Assembly (NCBI RefSeq): GCF_010671925.1
Contig: NZ_JAAHIH010000001.1
Span: 124,001 to 188,000 of the forward strand
Direction: 5' to 3'
From: Moorena sp. SIOASIH
Lineage (GTDB): Bacteria; Cyanobacteriota; Cyanobacteriia; Cyanobacteriales; Coleofasciculaceae
DNA: 64,000 bases
Under the pieces are notes generated by a model. That model worked only from the letters and a program-made list of their open reading frames with translations, was not told the DNA's origin and did not search any database. This document shows positions 36,396 through 45,271 of this stretch, piece after piece. Every line of letters starts with the position of its first letter. The stretch's first letter is position 1. Made by a program: the position numbers and the translations under genes.

Positions 36396-37538
36396 TTGTC
36401 CTTGAAACGACCAACTCACGGGGGAAATTTAGCCTGGGCAGCAGCACTGGCTAACTGTCCTCCTTCCTTAATTCTTGATTTTTCTGCCAGCATCAATCCT
36501 CTTGGTCCCCCTAAAAGTGCGATCGCAGCGATTGAGTCTGGGCTAAATAACCTGGTAGCTTATCCTGACCCCAATTATGCCGAGCTGCGGCAGTGTTTGA
36601 CGCAACTGCATCCAACCCTGACCCCAGACTGGATTCTTCCAGGTAATGGCTCAGCCGAATTATTAACTTGGGCTTGTCGCGAGCTATCAGAACTAGATCA
36701 GACCTTGATGATTACCCCAGCATTTAGGGACTACCAACGGGGACTGAAGGCATTTGGAGCAAGAATTAGGAAGTGCCCCCTGATGAGGGAACTCTCGAGA
36801 CCTAGTCAGAGATGGGGAGATAGGGAGATGGGCCGGGAGATTGATTCTTTCATCCCTTTACTCCCTGACTCCCTTACTTCCTTACTCCCACAAGAGGGGA
36901 CTCGAAAGGGTTTGCTGCTGAATACCCCCCACAATCCCACAGGTCAATTGTTTACCTCAGAAGCAATTGAGCCTTATCTGAAGCAATTTGCTTTGGTGGT
37001 TGTGGATGAGGCTTTTATGGATTTCCTGCCTCCTGAGCAGGAGCAAAGCCTGATTCCTTTAATTGGGGATTATCCGAACTTGGTAATTTTGCGATCGCTT
37101 ACCAAGTTTTACAGTCTTCCTGGACTCAGACTCGGTTATTGCATCGCCCACCCTGAGCGACTCCAACGTTGGCAGCAGTGGCGGGACCCTTGGCCAATCA
37201 ATACCTTAGCAGCGGCAGCCGCAGCGGCAGTGGTTCAGGATAGAGCATTTCAACAGCAAACCTGGGATTGGTTAGCACCAGCGCGTACGCAACTGTTTCA
37301 GGGACTGGCTAAGTTACCTGGTCTCCAACCTTACCCCAGTGCAGCTAACTTCTTGCTAGTACACTCTGAAAAATCCACTTCACAGATCCAAGCACAACTA
37401 CTCCAACACCATCGGATTCTGATCCGAGATTGCCTAAGCTTCCCGGAATTAGGCGATCGCTTTTTCCGGGTCGCTGTACGTACACAGGCAGATAACCAAC
37501 GCTTACTAACAGCTTTAGACGCTATCTTGATAAGTTGA
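36396..37538 (+). CDS. CobD-like threonine-phosphate decarboxylase / class I-II aminotransferase
   Basis: This 380-residue PLP enzyme resembles L-threonine-O-3-phosphate decarboxylase of cobalamin synthesis: RPTHGGNLAWAAAL, LDFSASINPLGPP, YPDPNYAELR, LPGNGSAELL, NTPHNPTGQLF, VVVDEAFMDFLP (Asp204) and ILRSLTKFYSLPGLRLGYC (PLP Lys237). The HGG...DFSASINPLGPP start favours CobD over histidinol-phosphate aminotransferase. Translation appears to start at TTG 36396; no ATG is available. Residues about 134-168 are a low-complexity insertion encoded by GGGAGAT/ACTCCCT heptamer-like DNA (36795-36899). It lies in a surface region before the PLP-binding NPTG motif and keeps the frame. Confidence 0.82.
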   Translation: MSLKRPTHGGNLAWAAALANCPPSLILDFSASINPLGPPKSAIAAIESGLNNLVAYPDPNYAELRQCLTQLHPTLTPDWILPGNGSAELLTWACRELSELDQTLMITPAFRDYQRGLKAFGARIRKCPLMRELSRPSQRWGDREMGREIDSFIPLLPDSLTSLLPQEGTRKGLLLNTPHNPTGQLFTSEAIEPYLKQFALVVVDEAFMDFLPPEQEQSLIPLIGDYPNLVILRSLTKFYSLPGLRLGYCIAHPERLQRWQQWRDPWPINTLAAAAAAAVVQDRAFQQQTWDWLAPARTQLFQGLAKLPGLQPYPSAANFLLVHSEKSTSQIQAQLLQHHRILIRDCLSFPELGDRFFRVAVRTQADNQRLLTALDAILIS

Positions 37539-37956
37539 AGGTTAGAAGGTTGAAGGTTAGAAGGTTGAAGGTTAGAAGGTTGAAGGTTGTTCGCGTAGCG
37601 TGGCCTTTTGGCCAAGGTTGAAGGTTAGAAGGTTGAAGGTTAGAAGGTTGAAAGTTGAAGGTTGTTCGCGTAGCGTGGCCTTTTGGCCAAGGTTGAAGGT
37701 TGTTCGCGTAGCGTGGCCTTTTGGCCAAGGTTGCTGGCCGTAGGCGTCTGTTGTCGGGTAGGTTAGATGGTTGTTCGCGTAGCGTGGCCTATTGGCCAAG
37801 GTGAAGCGCCTGTAACCTGTAACTTTCAACCGGCTAACCTGTAACTTTAAACCTGTAACCTGTAACCTGTAACTTTAAACCTGTAACCTGTAACTTTCAA
37901 CCGCGTCACCGCGTCAAATGTAACTTGTAACCTGCTAACCTTCAACTTTTTGACGA
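37539..37956. repeat. GGTTGAA arrays with four palindromic-element copies, then TGTAACC repeats
   Basis: GGTTGAAGGTTAGAA units are interrupted by GTTCGCGTAGCGTGGCC-(TTTT or TATT)-GGCC copies starting near 37588, 37664, 37692 and 37771. From 37805 the unit changes to CCTGTAA/CTTTCAACC, reading as the opposite-strand relative of the first array. Open frames here are artefacts of the repeats. Confidence 0.85.
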
Positions 37957-39699
37957 ATGACCGTTGACTATGACCTAATTATCATTGGTGGCACTCCTGC
38001 TGGTTTCTATGCTGCTGTTACGGCTGCTGGTTTAAAGGCTCGTGTGGCTCTGGTAGAGCCTCAGCAAGGACAAACTAGCTGGCTAGGACAGGGGGCTATT
38101 TACACCAGAGTATTAAGTGAGATTGGACGTAAGCTTGAGCAGATGCGTGACGCTGCTCAATGGGTTATTTACCCTCAAATAGCTGATTTAACCGAAGCAG
38201 ATTTTTCACAGACCCAGTTTCCATCCCTACAACTAACTGCAGTGATGGAATGGGCTAATCTGGTGGTTGCCAACTGCTCAGAACAGAATTCTCAAGCTAT
38301 TTTAGCTGCTTTAGGGATTGATCTAATCACGGGTAAGGGTGAATTTTGCCGACTGCCTCACCTCGGTTTTGTAGTCAACAATCGACGTTTGCGGTCTCGT
38401 GCCTATCTGATCGCTACTGGCTCTCGCCCAGTTATTCCCGATATCAAAGGGTTACAGACCATAGACTATTTCACACCAAACGATATCTGGCAAAAAGTGT
38501 TGAAGGTTGGAAGGTTGAAGGGTGAACGGGAGTTGAAAGTTGGAAGGTTCAAGGTTGAAGGGGAGTTGAAGGTTGGAAGGTTCAAGGTTGAAGGGGAGTT
38601 GAAGGTTGGAAATGAAAACCAGCAACCTAAAAACCAGCAACCCGATAATCAGCAACCTGAAAACCAGCAACCTGAAAACCAGCAACCCGATCACCTTGGC
38701 CAAAAGGCCACGCTACGCGAACAACCTTGGCCAAAAGGCCACGCTTCGCGAACAACCTCCCAACCTTCACTACCCAAAAGCTGGGTAGTGATTGGGGATG
38801 AGCCTATTGCTCCAGAACTAGCTCAGACTTTAGCTAGACTCGGTTGTGAGGTAACGTTGGTGGTCAGTACTACCCGTATTTTGTTCCAAGAAGACCTAGA
38901 AGCATCTAGGCTCATACAAGCTCAGTTAGAAGCTGAGGGAATTCGGGTTCTGACGGATAGTCCAGTTGATCAGGTCAGAGAGATTGAGGGGAAAACCTGG
39001 GTTCAGGCTGGTAATAAGGCGATTGAAGCTGATGCGATTTTACTAGCTACGGGTGAGCAACCCAATGTGGAATCCTTAAATCTAGAAGGGGTTGGGATAA
39101 AGTACACTCAGCAGGGTCTTCAGCTCAATCAGAAGCTACAAACGACTAATCCCCGCATCTATAGCTGTGGCAAGATGGCTGCTGGTTATCCCTGTGCCCA
39201 TATTGCCCAGTATCAAGCCAGCATTGCCCTGAAGAATGCATTGTTTTTCCCCTGCTTTAAGGTGGATTATCACGGGATTCCCTGGACAATCTTAACTGAA
39301 CCCCAACTAGCACGGGTAGGTCTGACAGAAGTAGAAGCTAGAAAGCGCTATGGCAAGAATGTATGGGTGATGCGAGAATATTTCAAAGGGTTAGATCAGG
39401 CTCAGCTCCTGGGGCAAACCACTGGGTATATGAAACTGGTAGTGCAGCGCAATGGCACAATTTTAGGAGCAACCATAGTTGGATCACAAGCAACAGAATT
39501 AATTGGGGAAATTACCCTAGCGATTCAGCAGAAAGTTAACTTGGGTCTGTTGGCAAATGTCTATTATCCCTATCCCACGTTGTCAGAGATTTTTAAGAAA
39601 ACAGCAATCGAGTGGCAGCACCAACGCATTAGTCGTAATCAGACCTTAAAAAACTTTCTGGAAGGCTTCTTTAACTTACGGCGTAGTTGGTCAAGGTAA
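37957..39699 (+). CDS. FAD-dependent pyridine-nucleotide oxidoreductase, MerA/Lpd-like, with repeat-derived insertion
   Basis: This 580-residue flavoprotein of the disulfide-reductase superfamily begins YDLIIIGGTPAGFYAAVTAA (FAD-binding, residues 5-24). LIATGSRPVIPDIKG, SWVVIGDEPIAPELAQTLAR (NAD(P) site), LLATGEQPNVESLNLEGVGI and the C-terminal dimerisation domain (TEPQLARVGLTEVEARKRYG) follow. The usual CxxxxC redox pair after the first FAD motif is absent; residues 38-52 read GQTSWLGQGAIYTRV. The substrate is therefore not a classical disulfide and is unknown. Residues about 181-272 are a low-complexity insertion made of GGTTGAA-type heptamers, CAGCAACC units and two palindromic-element copies, all in frame, between the two nucleotide-binding domains. 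Confidence 0.8.
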   Translation: MTVDYDLIIIGGTPAGFYAAVTAAGLKARVALVEPQQGQTSWLGQGAIYTRVLSEIGRKLEQMRDAAQWVIYPQIADLTEADFSQTQFPSLQLTAVMEWANLVVANCSEQNSQAILAALGIDLITGKGEFCRLPHLGFVVNNRRLRSRAYLIATGSRPVIPDIKGLQTIDYFTPNDIWQKVLKVGRLKGERELKVGRFKVEGELKVGRFKVEGELKVGNENQQPKNQQPDNQQPENQQPENQQPDHLGQKATLREQPWPKGHASRTTSQPSLPKSWVVIGDEPIAPELAQTLARLGCEVTLVVSTTRILFQEDLEASRLIQAQLEAEGIRVLTDSPVDQVREIEGKTWVQAGNKAIEADAILLATGEQPNVESLNLEGVGIKYTQQGLQLNQKLQTTNPRIYSCGKMAAGYPCAHIAQYQASIALKNALFFPCFKVDYHGIPWTILTEPQLARVGLTEVEARKRYGKNVWVMREYFKGLDQAQLLGQTTGYMKLVVQRNGTILGATIVGSQATELIGEITLAIQQKVNLGLLANVYYPYPTLSEIFKKTAIEWQHQRISRNQTLKNFLEGFFNLRRSWSR

Positions 39700-39860
39700 C
39701 TAACTCACCGTTGAACTCTGCTTTCTTATGTCCGTTATAATTTCTAGCATTTAACGGACAGAGGAAAGTGGTAATAAAGATCAATGTTGATTACCATTAC
39801 CTCAAGCTTAAACCTTTAACCTTTAACATTTAACATTCAAGCTTCAACTTTTGCATTCAA

Positions 39861-41369
39861 ATGACAGCAATCAGCAAACCAACTCAATTCCAGTACAAAC
39901 CCCTGCACAAGCCTAATCAACTGATTTACGGTACAGGTCAAACGGCGGTGATTACGGGATGGACGATCAAAGAAGCGATCGCAAAAAAGTTAAACCCTTC
40001 GGAGTTTGCTGTGGTGGGACAGTTATACAGTCCTACCCGGGGAATTAGTCTGCTCATTCGTAATCTCCTCGCTAATCCCCATGTGCGCTACTTAGTGATT
40101 CTCAACGCTACGAAGGAAGACCGAAATGCTGGCAGTGGGACTTGCTTGCTGGACTTCTTCCGCCATGGGGTTGAAGAAGGGACTAGTGATACTGGTCGTC
40201 ACTGCTGGGTGATTCGCTCCTCTATCAAAGGTTATATTGACATTGAAATTCCCTTACTGACCCTAGAACAACTCAGAAGGGAACTTTCTGTGGCAGAGGC
40301 TGATTCCATTACCCAAGCCGTTAGTCTGGTAAAGTCTTATGGCCTCAACACTCAAGACCCCTGGGGAACACCGTTGGAATTTGCCATGGCCGATGGTGTC
40401 GGGGAATCTGGCTGTGCCCCCCTACAACCAGGACCGCGCTACGGACATCGCATTGAAGGACGAACGATAGCTGAAACTTGGGTTAAAATAATTCATCGCA
40501 TTAAAACTACCGGCACCATTCGACCCACGGGTTATGACGGATATTGGCAAGAGCTAATTGATTTAATGGCAGTAGTAACGGCAGAACCTCCTCAATTTTA
40601 CTTTCCTCAGCCCAATTATTTACCATGCGATCGCGAATTTATCCAAGATTACATTCATCAAATCCTGGACGACGCACCCGTACAAGAAGGGGTAAAGTAT
40701 ACTTACGGTCAACGTCTACGTTCTTGGTTTGGACGTGACCAAATCGAGCAAGTCATCACCAAACTCATTGGTGAAATTGATTCCGCCAGTGCAGTGATTT
40801 CCCTGTGGGATGTCAAAGACCATGAGAAAGGGGGCAGTCCTTGTCTGAATCACATCTGGCTGAGAGTTGTGGATAATGAATTGTCCCTAACGGCCACATT
40901 GAGAAGTAATGATATGTTTAGCGCTTGGCCAGCTAATGCCTTTGGACTCAGAGCCCTACAGCAGTATATTAAAGACCAAATTGCTAAGCGCGGGGGTATT
41001 CAATTAAAAATGGGACCGCTGATTACCGTTAGTCAAAGTGCTCATATTTATGATGATTGTTATGACTATGCTAATCGGATTATTCAAAATCACTATCAAA
41101 AAATTATCAATTCAGAACAGAAACAGTATGCTGATCCCATTGGTAATTTCTTGATTGAAACGGAAAATACTGATATTATAGTGAAGCATACAACTACTGG
41201 TAGCGGCGAAGTAATTGCTAAGTATTATGGAAAAAAACCCATCAGTTTAGCTAGGGAAATTTGTAGTGATAATCCATCAATCCAACCTAGTCATGCGGTC
41301 TATTTAGGAATAGAATTAGAAAAAGCTTGGATAGCTATAAAAGAAGACAAAATTTATCAGCAATTATAG
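39861..41369 (+). CDS. Thymidylate-synthase-fold protein with N-terminal MtrA/DUF4346-like domain
   Basis: This 502-residue protein has an N-terminal region (about residues 15-170) with GWTIKEAIAKKL, FAVVGQLYSPTRGISLLIRN and LVILNATKEDRNAGSGTCLL. I read it as DUF4346/MtrA-like, with modest certainty. The C-terminal half resembles thymidylate synthase: GGSPCLNHIWLRVV holds the expected nucleophile (Cys328), RSNDMFSAWPANAFGLRAL matches the RSxD...N dUMP-binding stretch, and ITVSQSAHIYDDCYDYA the later conserved segment. Such archaeal-like TS proteins make dTMP or modify related nucleotides. A dCMP deaminase lies next on the same strand, which would supply dUMP. Whether this replaces ThyA or ThyX in this organism cannot be seen. 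Confidence 0.7.
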   Translation: MTAISKPTQFQYKPLHKPNQLIYGTGQTAVITGWTIKEAIAKKLNPSEFAVVGQLYSPTRGISLLIRNLLANPHVRYLVILNATKEDRNAGSGTCLLDFFRHGVEEGTSDTGRHCWVIRSSIKGYIDIEIPLLTLEQLRRELSVAEADSITQAVSLVKSYGLNTQDPWGTPLEFAMADGVGESGCAPLQPGPRYGHRIEGRTIAETWVKIIHRIKTTGTIRPTGYDGYWQELIDLMAVVTAEPPQFYFPQPNYLPCDREFIQDYIHQILDDAPVQEGVKYTYGQRLRSWFGRDQIEQVITKLIGEIDSASAVISLWDVKDHEKGGSPCLNHIWLRVVDNELSLTATLRSNDMFSAWPANAFGLRALQQYIKDQIAKRGGIQLKMGPLITVSQSAHIYDDCYDYANRIIQNHYQKIINSEQKQYADPIGNFLIETENTDIIVKHTTTGSGEVIAKYYGKKPISLAREICSDNPSIQPSHAVYLGIELEKAWIAIKEDKIYQQL

Positions 41370-41735
41370 TTTTTGTTAATACTTATGATATACAAAATCC
41401 TGGGTTTTAGGAATTAGGTAGTAGGGAGTGACCCATGGAAAAATTGACTGTACCTCATGACCAGGATAAGTTCTTGATAAGCATCAACTATAGATAACCT
41501 AAAAAACGAGGTTTGGTGTAAAAAATAACCAAAGACAGTTTGGTAAATAATTATTGGTAGGTAGGTAGTATGACAAATTATAGCAATCGCAGGAAAGGTT
41601 AAAACATGTTTATATTAACTTTTTACTGCTCCCTGCTACTTGTTATATGTTCCCTTAAAAAAAGATGATATTTTATGGAATCAACTATACTTAGTATAGT
41701 GCTATAAAATTGACAAATTAAAATTTAAATTACCA
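41370..41735. other. Intergenic, AT-rich, with one GTACCTCAT module
   Basis: No gene is supported. A single TAGTAGGGAGT heptamer remnant lies near 41418-41430, followed by GACTGTACCTCATGACCAGG (about 41447-41466). The same GTACCTCA core follows heptamer DNA at 12140, 24200 and 52718. TATACTTAGTATAGTGCTATAA near 41686-41707 could be a promoter for the deaminase gene. Confidence 0.35.
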
Positions 41736-42278
41736 ATGACTAATGAAAGACCAAACTGGGATGAATATTTTTTAATGATGGCTAAGCTAGCAGCTACTCG
41801 CTCAACCTGTTTAGCCTTTCCTGTAGGAGCAGTGATTGTTAAAAACAATCAGATTTTAGCAACAGGTTACAATGGTTCCCCATCTGGCTCAAGTCATTGC
41901 ACAGCTCAGGGATACTGCTATCCTGGACTAAGTAGCTGCGATGCCTCTCGTACCATGCCATCCCGAGCTGTTCATGCTGAAGCGAATGCGATCGCGTTTG
42001 CAGCCAAACATGGTATTGCCACTGCTGGAGCCAGTATTTATGTCACCCTAGAACCCTGTGTCTCTTGCTTAAAGTTAATCATTTCAGCTGGCATAAACAA
42101 AGTTTTTTATGAGACTATCTTCAATAGTGGAGAGAAAGCTCTAGTTAGAGATCATTTTATGAAAGAGGGCTTGGTTAGCCTAAACCAAATCCAGTTAAGT
42201 GAAGAAACAGCTAAACGAGCAGCTTCATTTCTCCTCAATCCAACATCTGTTCCTAAGTTGTCGAATCCAATTATCTAA
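41736..42278 (+). CDS. dCMP deaminase / cytidine-deoxycytidylate deaminase family
   Basis: This 180-residue zinc enzyme has the CDA motifs VHAEANAIAFAA (His80, Glu82) and TLEPCVSCLKLI (Cys108, Cys111). The extra Cys/His cluster SSHCTAQGYCYPGLSSC and the NGSPSG loop are typical of ComEB-type dCMP deaminases. It converts dCMP to dUMP, which fits the preceding thymidylate-synthase-like gene and suggests a local dTMP-supply pair. The gap of 366 bases makes separate promoters possible. Substrate (dCMP rather than tRNA or free base) is inferred from the family. Confidence 0.85.
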   Translation: MTNERPNWDEYFLMMAKLAATRSTCLAFPVGAVIVKNNQILATGYNGSPSGSSHCTAQGYCYPGLSSCDASRTMPSRAVHAEANAIAFAAKHGIATAGASIYVTLEPCVSCLKLIISAGINKVFYETIFNSGEKALVRDHFMKEGLVSLNQIQLSEETAKRAASFLLNPTSVPKLSNPII

Positions 42279-42336
42279 CACAATTACACAATTATTAACG
42301 GTGACTAGCTCGATACTATTGTAATAATTTTTGTTT

Positions 42337-42381
42337 CCTACTCCCTACTTCCTACTCCCTACTCCCTACTCCCTACTCCCT
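42337..42381. repeat. CTCCCTA heptamer array upstream of rph
   Basis: About six CTCCCTA units (first ones CTACTTC) are preceded by ATTGTAATAATTTTTGTTTC and followed by CCCTTTGCGATATAAC, 15 bases before the rph ATG. The 5' flank matches the array at 11931. Confidence 0.8.
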
Positions 42382-42395
42382 TTGCGATATAACTT

Positions 42396-43100
42396 ATGTC
42401 TTGGCAGCGTCCTGATAACCGACAAGCGGATCAACTACGTCCCATTTTGTTTGAGCGAGAATTTACCCGCTATGCTCTTGGTTCCGTCCTAGCTCACTAT
42501 GGTGAGACCAAAGTACTTTGTACCGTGACGGTTCAGGAGGAAGTACCCCGATTTCTCAAAGATACTGGCAGCGGCTGGCTAACCGCTGAGTATAGGATGT
42601 TACCAGGAGCAACACCGGAACGCCAAAGACGGGAAGTTCTCAAGCTTTCCGGTCGAACTCAGGAAATTCAGCGGCTAATCGGACGTAGTTTACGGGCTGC
42701 TGTTGATCTCAAAGCCTTGGGCGAGAGGACATTAACGGTGGATGCAGATGTTCTACAGGCGGATGCAGGTACCCGCACTACTGCCATTACTGGGGGATAT
42801 GTTGCTCTGGTGGATGCTATCGATCAACTGGTTAAAACGGGAGTACTAGAGCGATCACCTTTAATTCACCAAGTTGCTGCTGTCTCGGTCGGTTTATTGG
42901 AGGGTGAGCCGTTTTTAGACCTCAACTATCTCGAAGATGTGGCGGCTGAGGTGGATTTTAATGTAGTGATGAACGACCAAATGGGTATTATTGAGGTTCA
43001 GGGAACAGCGGAGTCAGGGGCTTATACTCGCCATCAACTCAATCAGTTGATGGACGTAGCAGAAAAAGGTATTAAGGAGTTGTTAGAAGCACAGCGCTAG
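42396..43100 (+). CDS. rph: Ribonuclease PH
   Basis: This 234-residue phosphorolytic exonuclease trims tRNA 3' ends. It starts [20 protein letters not shown]. Signatures are [80 protein letters not shown] and [20 protein letters not shown]. Length is normal. Its mRNA leader is occupied by a heptamer array ending 15 bases before the ATG, and no good ribosome site is seen in that tail. Confidence 0.96.
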   Translation: MSWQRPDNRQADQLRPILFEREFTRYALGSVLAHYGETKVLCTVTVQEEVPRFLKDTGSGWLTAEYRMLPGATPERQRREVLKLSGRTQEIQRLIGRSLRAAVDLKALGERTLTVDADVLQADAGTRTTAITGGYVALVDAIDQLVKTGVLERSPLIHQVAAVSVGLLEGEPFLDLNYLEDVAAEVDFNVVMNDQMGIIEVQGTAESGAYTRHQLNQLMDVAEKGIKELLEAQR

Positions 43101-43193
43101 CAGAAACATAGTGCTGAGTACTGAGTAGGAACTCCTGCAACCTAGCTATTAATTTCCGGAAAATTCCGGAAATTACAGGGATTTGACCAGGTG

Positions 43194-43997
43194 TTAAGTT
43201 TCTGAGGCTGAGGATTCACTAATCATCGGTGACAAGTAAGCCACAAGGGCACCAAGAACGAAACCAATAATATTGCGCAATAGTGGCAATAAATCGGAGG
43301 TGCGTGTCACCACAGGTCCAATACCGAAGGCAATAAACAGGATACCCCAAAGTGGCGACAAAATCAAAGCCCATTGCCAAGCGAAAACCTGTTCCCGTTT
43401 GCGGGGGATAGCCGCAAATCCAAAAATCACTCCTCCGAGAGTAGAAGTAATTAGGGTCAGAATCCACTGTTCCCGTGGTAGTCCAGGTACCACCCGACAT
43501 CCCCCTTGGCGCAGGCATTGCTTGACCGTATTTAGGGATTCGATAATGGATTGGTTTTCGCCATTGTCCCGTACAAAGTAGAGATTACCAAATCGGGTTT
43601 GCAACTCTACCCAAAATGTACGGGGAAGGAATTCATACAGGGCATCACCCACGTTAAACCCTAGGATATTACCACCTCGGGCGTCAGCAATCAGTAACAC
43701 ACTTTTGTCGTTAAGTCCCCAAAACTCTTTGACTGCCCGACCAGGGGTGCGGTCATATTGGGTCAAAACTCGGAGTTTCCAGCCAGTTTCCTCCTCAAAG
43801 CTTTCTAAATCTTGGATTAGTCTCTGCTCTTGAAGCTCTGGAATAAAGTTCGCTAAATCAATGACTGGTGTTTGAACCTTGGGCAGTAACTCAGGATTGT
43901 CGTAAGCCTTTGCCTCAGGAGCAATCGCCCACATAGAACAAGCTAGGAACAGTGCTGCCAGGGATACTAAAATTCGTTTTGGAAACAGATACTGCAT
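43194..43997 (-). CDS. psb32: TPM-domain thylakoid protein, Psb32-like
   Basis: The start used is the ATG at 43995-43997, giving MQYLFPKRILVSLAALFLAC and a signal peptide ending EAKA; an ATG-like start at 44051 would add 18 unconserved residues. The 267-residue product has a TPM domain (about residues 35-160: VIDLANFIPELQEQRLIQDL, LRVLTQYDRTPGRAVKEFWG, VLLIADARGGNILGFNVGDA). Two or three C-terminal membrane spans follow. Cyanobacterial Psb32 of this design protects and helps assemble photosystem II. The lumenal TPM domain with C-terminal anchors is predicted from sequence. Confidence 0.82.
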   Translation of the reverse strand: MQYLFPKRILVSLAALFLACSMWAIAPEAKAYDNPELLPKVQTPVIDLANFIPELQEQRLIQDLESFEEETGWKLRVLTQYDRTPGRAVKEFWGLNDKSVLLIADARGGNILGFNVGDALYEFLPRTFWVELQTRFGNLYFVRDNGENQSIIESLNTVKQCLRQGGCRVVPGLPREQWILTLITSTLGGVIFGFAAIPRKREQVFAWQWALILSPLWGILFIAFGIGPVVTRTSDLLPLLRNIIGFVLGALVAYLSPMISESSASET

Positions 43998-44051
43998 AGT
44001 TATTTTCAACCGGCAATGGACAGTATGCTTATCTTTTAGATAAAGAATCAA

Positions 44052-44568
44052 GTAAAACTAAGCATTTCTTTACACTTGTTTACTTTATTCTAATCTTGGT
44101 TGCGATCGCAAAATGTTCGATCGCGTAGCGTGACCTACGGTCAATCTTGTACAGTACAGGGATGATTGACAGGGGTAAGTTTCTGACATCAGGGTCAAAC
44201 AGGGAGTGTGGGAAGTGTGGGAGGTGTGGGAGGTGTGGGAGGAGAAGGGAGTGTAGGTTGGTTACATGTTGAATTGCCAGAACTATCTCCAGTTAGCGGC
44301 TGGATTCCATCAGGTGGTGATCAAAAATAAACCTGTAGAATTAGAATCAGAATTAGGGGTTAAATTAAACAGTATTGTAGAGGGTAAAATAGCCAGGTAA
44401 TGCAGTAATTACTTAAAATTGAGAGCGATATTCTTTTTACGATTGGCCATAGGCCACGCTACGCGAAGGTTTATAATAAGGTAAAAGCATTAGCAATTAA
44501 GAATAAAATTTAAATTACTAATTAACCTAATTAACCTAATTAACCTAATTAACAATTCCCAAAGGATA
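44052..44568. other. Intergenic with short repeats; no supported gene
   Basis: Two palindromic-element relatives are present (GATCGCGTAGCGTGACCTACGGTCAATC near 44128; GGCCATAGGCCACGCTACGCG near 44446). A GGGAGTGTG/GGGAGGTGT run lies at 44210-44250 and TAATTAACC direct repeats at 44515-44550. A 44-codon frame from an ATG near 44265 (MLNCQNYLQLAAGFHQ) has no ribosome site or recognised family. Confidence 0.4.
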
Positions 44569-45195
44569 ATGGTAGAAACAATCGTAGCCCAAGATATTTC
44601 TCTGCCTCAATTGAAGGACAAATTTGGACTAGAGGCCAATACAGATGAGCAATTGTTTCCAGAGTGGCAAGAGGATTTACCAGAACTAAATGAGCTAGAA
44701 AAGCAATGGCTAGATCGGGTCAAGGATGACTATCTCCACTTATCCCAGTACCCCATGGTAGAACCGATTGTCAAAATGGTGGTGCTGTCTCCATTGTTGA
44801 GAGTTGCTGATTTTTATCGCCCACCCTTCTATATCCTTGCTGAAAAAGACGTACAAATTTCATCGGAAGATCACGAAACGATTGTCAGGGGACGAATTGA
44901 TATTTTGATTTGCCAACCTCAGTTTTGGATAGTGGTGATTGAAGCGAAACGAGCAGAATACTCTTTAAAGGTAGGGATACCACAAGCTCTAGCTTATATG
45001 TTGGCTAATCCTGAGCTACAAAAGCCTGCTTTCGGATTTGTCACGAATGGCGGTGAATTTATTTTTATAAAACTGATTCGACAAGATAAACTGCAATATG
45101 CTTTTTCTAATCAGTTCTCTGTGCTGAATCGTGGTAATGATCTATATACTGTGGCTAGAGTATTAAAACACTTAGGTCACTTAGTACGTCAATGA
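44569..45195 (+). CDS. PD-(D/E)XK nuclease-like protein, HsdR_N-related
   Basis: This 208-residue protein has the core ETIVRGRIDILICQPQ followed by WIVVIEAKRAEYSLKVGIPQ. The D...ExK arrangement (GRIDIL / VIEAKR) is the active site of restriction-endonuclease-like folds and resembles the N-terminal nuclease part of type I HsdR. LAYMLANPELQKPAFGFVTN continues that resemblance. No helicase domain follows, so it is a stand-alone nuclease-fold protein and not a complete type I subunit. Many cyanobacteria carry such orphans. AAAGGATA precedes the ATG. It converges with the XRE gene and shares a hairpin with it. Confidence 0.72.
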   Translation: MVETIVAQDISLPQLKDKFGLEANTDEQLFPEWQEDLPELNELEKQWLDRVKDDYLHLSQYPMVEPIVKMVVLSPLLRVADFYRPPFYILAEKDVQISSEDHETIVRGRIDILICQPQFWIVVIEAKRAEYSLKVGIPQALAYMLANPELQKPAFGFVTNGGEFIFIKLIRQDKLQYAFSNQFSVLNRGNDLYTVARVLKHLGHLVRQ

Positions 45196-45236
45196 CTGAC
45201 AGCTGATAACTGTCAGCTCTGAGATAAACAAGGAAG

Positions 45237-45271
45237 TATAGCGCTTTCAAATCAGATGTGAAAACGCTATA
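45237..45271. terminator. Hairpin between convergent genes
   Basis: TATAGCGCTTTC (45237-45248) pairs with GAAAACGCTATA (45260-45271) with one mismatch. It overlaps the stop codon of the XRE gene and could act on both strands. A second hairpin, CTGACAG...CTGTCAG, lies just before it at about 45197-45217. Confidence 0.5.

Noticed and set aside
37522..37829. Several overlapping minus-strand frames (Asn-Leu-Gln-Pro-Ser repeats)
   Set aside because: Artefacts of GGTTGAA arrays and palindromic elements.
44265..44399. 44-codon frame MLNCQNYLQLAAGFHQ...
   Set aside because: No ribosome site and no recognised family; perhaps a fragment, but not supportable.
44569..45195. Complete type I restriction system
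   Set aside because: No HsdM, HsdS or helicase part is present near this nuclease-fold gene.
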